NCBI RefSeq assembly: GCF_015355625.1
Contig: NZ_JACLAF010000011.1
Coordinates: forward strand, 124,001-188,000
Length of the DNA stretch: 64,000 bases
Origin: Tamlana sp. I1
GTDB taxonomy: Bacteria; Bacteroidota; Bacteroidia; Flavobacteriales; Flavobacteriaceae
Direction of reading: 5' to 3'
Numbering within the stretch: position 1 is the first letter of the stretch; each line of letters starts with the position of its first letter. The notes beneath the pieces are model-generated. The model ran no database searches, was not told the DNA's origin, and saw only the letters and a program-made list of their open reading frames with translations. Positions 60,793 to 64,000 of the stretch are shown one piece after another. Both the position numbers and the translations under genes were made by a program.

Positions 60793-61761
60793 ATGAAATA
60801 TGTAATATTATTGTGCGTCATGTTCGCTTTTAATTGTGATAAAGCAGATACACCTATTAATGATGATCAAGAAATCGACAATCCAGGAAACGGAGGCGAT
60901 GAAAATGAAGGTAATGAGAATGAAGGCGGCGAAAATGAAAATGAAGGTGAAGAAGAAGAGGATATGTACATGCTTCCTGAAGCATTACCTGTTTTAGAAG
61001 AAGGTAAAACTTGGACCTATCAAGATAAATTTTCAAACGAATTTTCAGCCGATAAATCATCCGAAGAATTTACAACAAATTGGCAGGATAAATTTTTCAA
61101 TGGTTGGAGAGGGCCCGATAAAACGAGATATACTGCGTCGCGTTCTTCAATCGTAGATGGCGAAATGATATTTGAAGCTGCTGTAGTTAATGGAACTGTT
61201 GAAACAGGTTGTATTAGCTCTAAAGAAAAGGTTGAATATCCTGTGTATATGGAAGCGCGTGTTAAAATTAGCAATTCGCCATTGTCTACTGCTGTGTGGA
61301 TGTTAAGCGAAGATTCTACGCAAGAAATAGATAATCTTGAGGCTTATGGCGATGTAACAAACGACTATTTTTCTAAGCGATTACATTTAAGTCATCATGT
61401 GTTTATTAGAGATCCGTTTCAAGATTATCAGCCCACAGGACAAGAAACTTGGTACGCTGATGGCAAAAATACCGTTTGGTCGCAAGATTACCATACGTAC
61501 GGCGTTTTATGGTGGGAGCCTAGAGATTTAAGGTATTATGTAGATGGTAAAGAGGTTAGAAGAACTCCTGAAGATGAAATAGATCCAGAAAATTACACAG
61601 ATGGCACTGGTTTAGTAAAACCCATGTATTTAATTATAAGTCAGGCTGCCCAGGGTTGGAGAGAAAATACTGGTATAGACTACCTTACCGATCCAGGAGT
61701 AACAACCCCAGAAAGAACCAGAAATTATTTTGATTATATCAGAGTTTTTAAACCTGAGTAA
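60793..61761 (+). CDS. GH16 endo-glycanase (beta-agarase/porphyranase-type), lipoprotein
   Basis: A 322-residue lipoprotein (MFAFNCDKA, Cys15) with an acidic Glu/Asn/Gly linker at 25-57 that holds the enzyme off the membrane. The GH16 jelly roll follows: FSNEFSADKS near 80, VYMEARVKIS near 151, the catalytic ExDxxE motif as Glu178-Asp180-Glu183 in STQEIDNLEAYG, LHLSHHVFIRDPFQDYQP near 196-215, YGVLWWEPRDLRYYVDG, and the closing FDYIRVFKPE. This combination resembles agarase/porphyranase branches rather than laminarinases, so a galactan substrate is favoured. It has no promoter copy of its own within the 31 bases behind the pseudogene and may be transcribed through it. Confidence 0.88.
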   Translation: MKYVILLCVMFAFNCDKADTPINDDQEIDNPGNGGDENEGNENEGGENENEGEEEEDMYMLPEALPVLEEGKTWTYQDKFSNEFSADKSSEEFTTNWQDKFFNGWRGPDKTRYTASRSSIVDGEMIFEAAVVNGTVETGCISSKEKVEYPVYMEARVKISNSPLSTAVWMLSEDSTQEIDNLEAYGDVTNDYFSKRLHLSHHVFIRDPFQDYQPTGQETWYADGKNTVWSQDYHTYGVLWWEPRDLRYYVDGKEVRRTPEDEIDPENYTDGTGLVKPMYLIISQAAQGWRENTGIDYLTDPGVTTPERTRNYFDYIRVFKPE

Positions 61762-61781
61762 TCAACTTTCTTTATCAATAT

Positions 61782-61828
61782 AAAAATCGTCTAAAAATGT
61801 AATTTTTTAGGCGATTTTTTTTTTTTTT
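61782..61828 (+). terminator. Terminator after GH16
   Basis: AAAATCGTCTAAAAA pairs with TTTTTTAGGCGATTTT (one G-U), followed by a run of more than ten T. Confidence 0.9.
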
Positions 61829-62094
61829 GGATAATTCATGCCTTTCAAATGTTGTATTTTAAAGAAAATACCTAAATCTAAAAGATTCATAGTTTAATCT
61901 AAAAAAAAGTAAATGATGTAATGCTTGTTGAGTCATTTTCAAGAGTTTCTTGTGGTTTATTGTGTATTTAGTTGTAAATGTGGGGCTTGTCTAGTTTTTG
62001 TCAAGTCCCTTTTTTTAAGTTTTTGATGTGTAATGAGTAGTTTAGAGTGTACAAAGTGTACAAAATAATTACAACTAACTAATTAAATTAACTT
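61829..62094 (+). promoter_or_regulatory. Long leader of the T9SS repeat protein with hairpin and tandem 9-mers
   Basis: No reading frame is seen. GGGGCTTG (61,982-61,989) pairs with CAAGTCCC (62,002-62,009) and is followed by seven T, a terminator-like structure 85 bases before the next start. A -7-like TAGTTTAG lies at 62,038-62,045. AGTGTACAA is repeated directly twice at 62,046-62,063. The hairpin may be an additional terminator for read-through from GH16 or part of a leader. Confidence 0.5.
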
Positions 62095-63843
62095 ATGAAA
62101 AAAATTACATTATTATTCGTGATGTTTATCGGTGCATTAACTTTAAATGCACAAGTTGTCGATGTAGATTGGGCAGCTGGAACACCAACAGGATGGCCAG
62201 TACCCGCTAATGACATTACAGTACCATCTCCATGGACAGTAACTGGAGAACAAAAATTGGATTTTGTTAACTGGGGAGGTTCAGATGGAATCAGATTTTA
62301 TACAGCAGATACTTCTGGAGATTTATGGTTAGCCTATCATGCTACAGGTTTAACGATAGGAGTAGATTATAAGATTGAAGCAACCCTTCGAACTCAAAAT
62401 GACAAAGTAGATATGACTCTTTATGCTTGGCCAGAATCTGAAGGAAATTCTCCTTCAGGCGTTACAGTTGTTGGGTCGCCTTTACCTGGATTTGTTGATA
62501 ATGCAGATGGTGCTTATTCAGTAACTTTTGAAGCTACAAGTGCAAGCATGGTATTTGGTGTGGGTGTAAACAGAAATGGAGGAACTCCGGGTTCAGCTAT
62601 TAGAAATTTTAAAGTCACTGAAGTGAGTACAGGACCAAGCACAGAAACAGACATTCTTACATTTACATTACCAGAACAAACTAGTGAAGCAACCATTGAT
62701 GCAACTGCTCATACTGTAGCTATTGAAGTTGCCTTTGGTACAGACTTAACCAGTTTAACCCCAGCCATAACTTTATCTGCCAACGCAACTGTTAATCCGT
62801 TATCTGGCGTTGCTCAGGATTTTTCAAACCCTGTTGTTTACTCAGTAACTGCTGAAGATGCTACAACAATGCAAGATTGGACGGTTACAGTTACCGAAGC
62901 GGTTGCAAATACAGAAACAGATATAGTATCTTTTATTCTAGCCGAACAATCAGGAACAGCTACCATAGATTCAGGAGCTCATACTGTTAGTATTGAAGTT
63001 GTAAATGGGACTTCATTAGCTAGTTTAACTCCAACTATAGGTCTTTCAAATGGAGCAACTGTTTCACCGCTTTCTGGTGAAGCTCAAGATTTTTCTTCTG
63101 GAGCTATAGATTATACGGTTACAGCACAAGACAACACCACTACAGAGGTTTGGTCTGTAACGGTAACAGAGGCTGCTCCGAGTGCAGATGTGTTTAAATT
63201 CAATCTAGAAAATCAAACCGAGTCTGATGCATTTATGGCTAATTTGCCAAATGGATTTTCTACTACAGGAACCGTGTCATCAAATCAGTTTGGAGGAACT
63301 TATGGCGTTAAAATAGAAAGAAATAGTTCACTTAATTATTCAGTAACTGGTTTAGCAGCTGGCGAATACAGTATAGAGGGGGTTATCATGGTACAAAATA
63401 AAGATAATTTATCTTGGATTCAAGATGTTTGGGCTTCTGGAGGAACTGTTTCAGCGCCTATCCTGCAAGATGGTACAAGTAGTTCATTTGTAACTTATAC
63501 CGAAACAGTAACTGTACCAACTACAGGCGATTATACGTTCGGAATTGTAAGAGCTAATGATGGTGGTCAATTTGTTGTAAAATCATGGAAAGCAACGTAT
63601 TTAGGGCCAACTTTAAGTTCAAACGATGTTGCGCTAGAAAACAACTTTACCGTGTTAAAAACAGGGGTAAAGTTAAAAAACGTTTCTGGTCATGTTCAGA
63701 TTATAGATTTAGCTGGTCGTGTGCTAGTTTCAAAAAATATGAGAAATCAAGAAACCTTTAATTACAACTTTAATCCTGCTACTATATATATGGTAAAACT
63801 TTCTACTAAGGAAGGTAGTGTTACAAAAAAGGTGGCTTTTTAA
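62095..63843 (+). CDS. Secreted protein with tandem Ig-like (DUF5018-type) repeats and T9SS domain
   Basis: A 582-residue protein with signal peptide (LTLNAQ). Residues 25-180 look like a carbohydrate-binding beta sandwich (WTVTGEQKLDFVNWGGSDGI). Two repeats of exactly 90 residues follow (183-272 and 273-362), each TETDI-F-L-EQ...ATID..AHTV.IEV..GT ending WTVTVTEA or WSVTVTEA; they match DUF5018/cadherin-like secreted repeats. Residues 365-500 form a second CBM-like domain and the end is a T9SS-type segment (VQIIDLAGRVLVSKN, YMVKLSTKEG). No catalytic motif is seen; a surface glycan-binding role is likely. It is a separate unit with its own terminator. Confidence 0.82.
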   Translation: MKKITLLFVMFIGALTLNAQVVDVDWAAGTPTGWPVPANDITVPSPWTVTGEQKLDFVNWGGSDGIRFYTADTSGDLWLAYHATGLTIGVDYKIEATLRTQNDKVDMTLYAWPESEGNSPSGVTVVGSPLPGFVDNADGAYSVTFEATSASMVFGVGVNRNGGTPGSAIRNFKVTEVSTGPSTETDILTFTLPEQTSEATIDATAHTVAIEVAFGTDLTSLTPAITLSANATVNPLSGVAQDFSNPVVYSVTAEDATTMQDWTVTVTEAVANTETDIVSFILAEQSGTATIDSGAHTVSIEVVNGTSLASLTPTIGLSNGATVSPLSGEAQDFSSGAIDYTVTAQDNTTTEVWSVTVTEAAPSADVFKFNLENQTESDAFMANLPNGFSTTGTVSSNQFGGTYGVKIERNSSLNYSVTGLAAGEYSIEGVIMVQNKDNLSWIQDVWASGGTVSAPILQDGTSSSFVTYTETVTVPTTGDYTFGIVRANDGGQFVVKSWKATYLGPTLSSNDVALENNFTVLKTGVKLKNVSGHVQIIDLAGRVLVSKNMRNQETFNYNFNPATIYMVKLSTKEGSVTKKVAF

Positions 63844-63932
63844 TCAGTCATATAATATATTAATTATTTAATACCAAGAGACTGATTGCAAGCGTAACTA
63901 ATGTTCTTTTAGTTTCTAAGATAAAACCAAGC

Positions 63933-63969
63933 TGTTTAAATAAATGGCTTGGTTTTTTAGTTCTGTATC
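63933..63969 (+). terminator. Terminator after the T9SS repeat protein
   Basis: AAACCAAGC and GCTTGGTTT form a 9-bp stem with a 14-nt loop, followed by TTTTAG. The remaining bases to 64,000 hold nothing recognisable. Confidence 0.85.
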
Positions 63970-64000
63970 AATCAATTATTAAAAAAGGTATTGGTATAAG

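Noticed and set aside
62641-63180. The two 270-base repeats as a DNA-level duplication of interest
   Set aside because: The protein repeats are of equal length, but the DNA has diverged and tandem Ig-like repeats are common in secreted proteins.
1-64000. CRISPR arrays, rRNA genes, insertion-sequence transposases, prophage genes
   Set aside because: None were seen; the only mobile-like structure is the module at 36,789-38,485.

Overview
The window reads as a chromosome segment of a marine, low-GC member of the Flavobacteriia (Bacteroidota). The evidence is a SusC/SusD pair with a hybrid two-component regulator, type IX secretion (T9SS) C-terminal domains on large secreted enzymes, TAnnTTTG-like -7 boxes, DUF4290 and DUF493 genes, weak Shine-Dalgarno sites, and a very large set of sulfatases typical of algal-polysaccharide degraders. 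The species cannot be fixed from the sequence.

Positions 1-13,220 are mostly core genome: the end of a hexuronate operon (partial uxaC plus a three-part TRAP transporter), a tRNA-Met, then START-like protein, class IV aminotransferase, YqgE/AlgH, HU, fmt, recQ, a P-loop kinase-like protein, DUF493, DUF4290 and murA.

Positions 13,546-63,843 form one large polysaccharide-utilization region. A small plus-strand group (GH53 endogalactanase, GH2, lipocalin-like protein) is followed by minus-strand operons carrying a GH5, two secreted beta-helix or CBM-type proteins, a secreted TIM-barrel protein, GH29, a purple acid phosphatase and four sulfatases; a divergent plus-strand G8/beta-helix protein; and a 22-kb minus-strand operon (susC, susD, GH3, four sulfatases, an esterase, GH10, one more sulfatase) preceded by its HTCS regulator. 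A GH16 enzyme and a T9SS protein with tandem Ig-like repeats close the window. There are nine sulfatases, all of Cys type. The enzymes together suggest a sulfated heteroglycan with beta-galactose and probably beta-xylose (or similar) backbones and L-fucose-type side groups; the real substrate is inferred, not shown.

Two things go beyond routine annotation. First, five transcription units share a 41-nt sequence at identical spacing (21 nt) from a -7 box, including a back-to-back pair between 33,194 and 33,286; this looks like the operator of the HTCS and divides the locus into regulated operons. A sixth, degenerate copy precedes the remains of a deleted GH16 gene. Second, the convergent gap between the G8 gene and the last sulfatase of the susC operon holds a 1.7-kb module framed by a 13-bp perfect inverted repeat, with two further inverted-repeat pairs bracketing a PIN-type toxin-antitoxin pair and a DKNYY lipoprotein gene. 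It looks like a nested cassette-type insertion with no transposase or integrase of its own.
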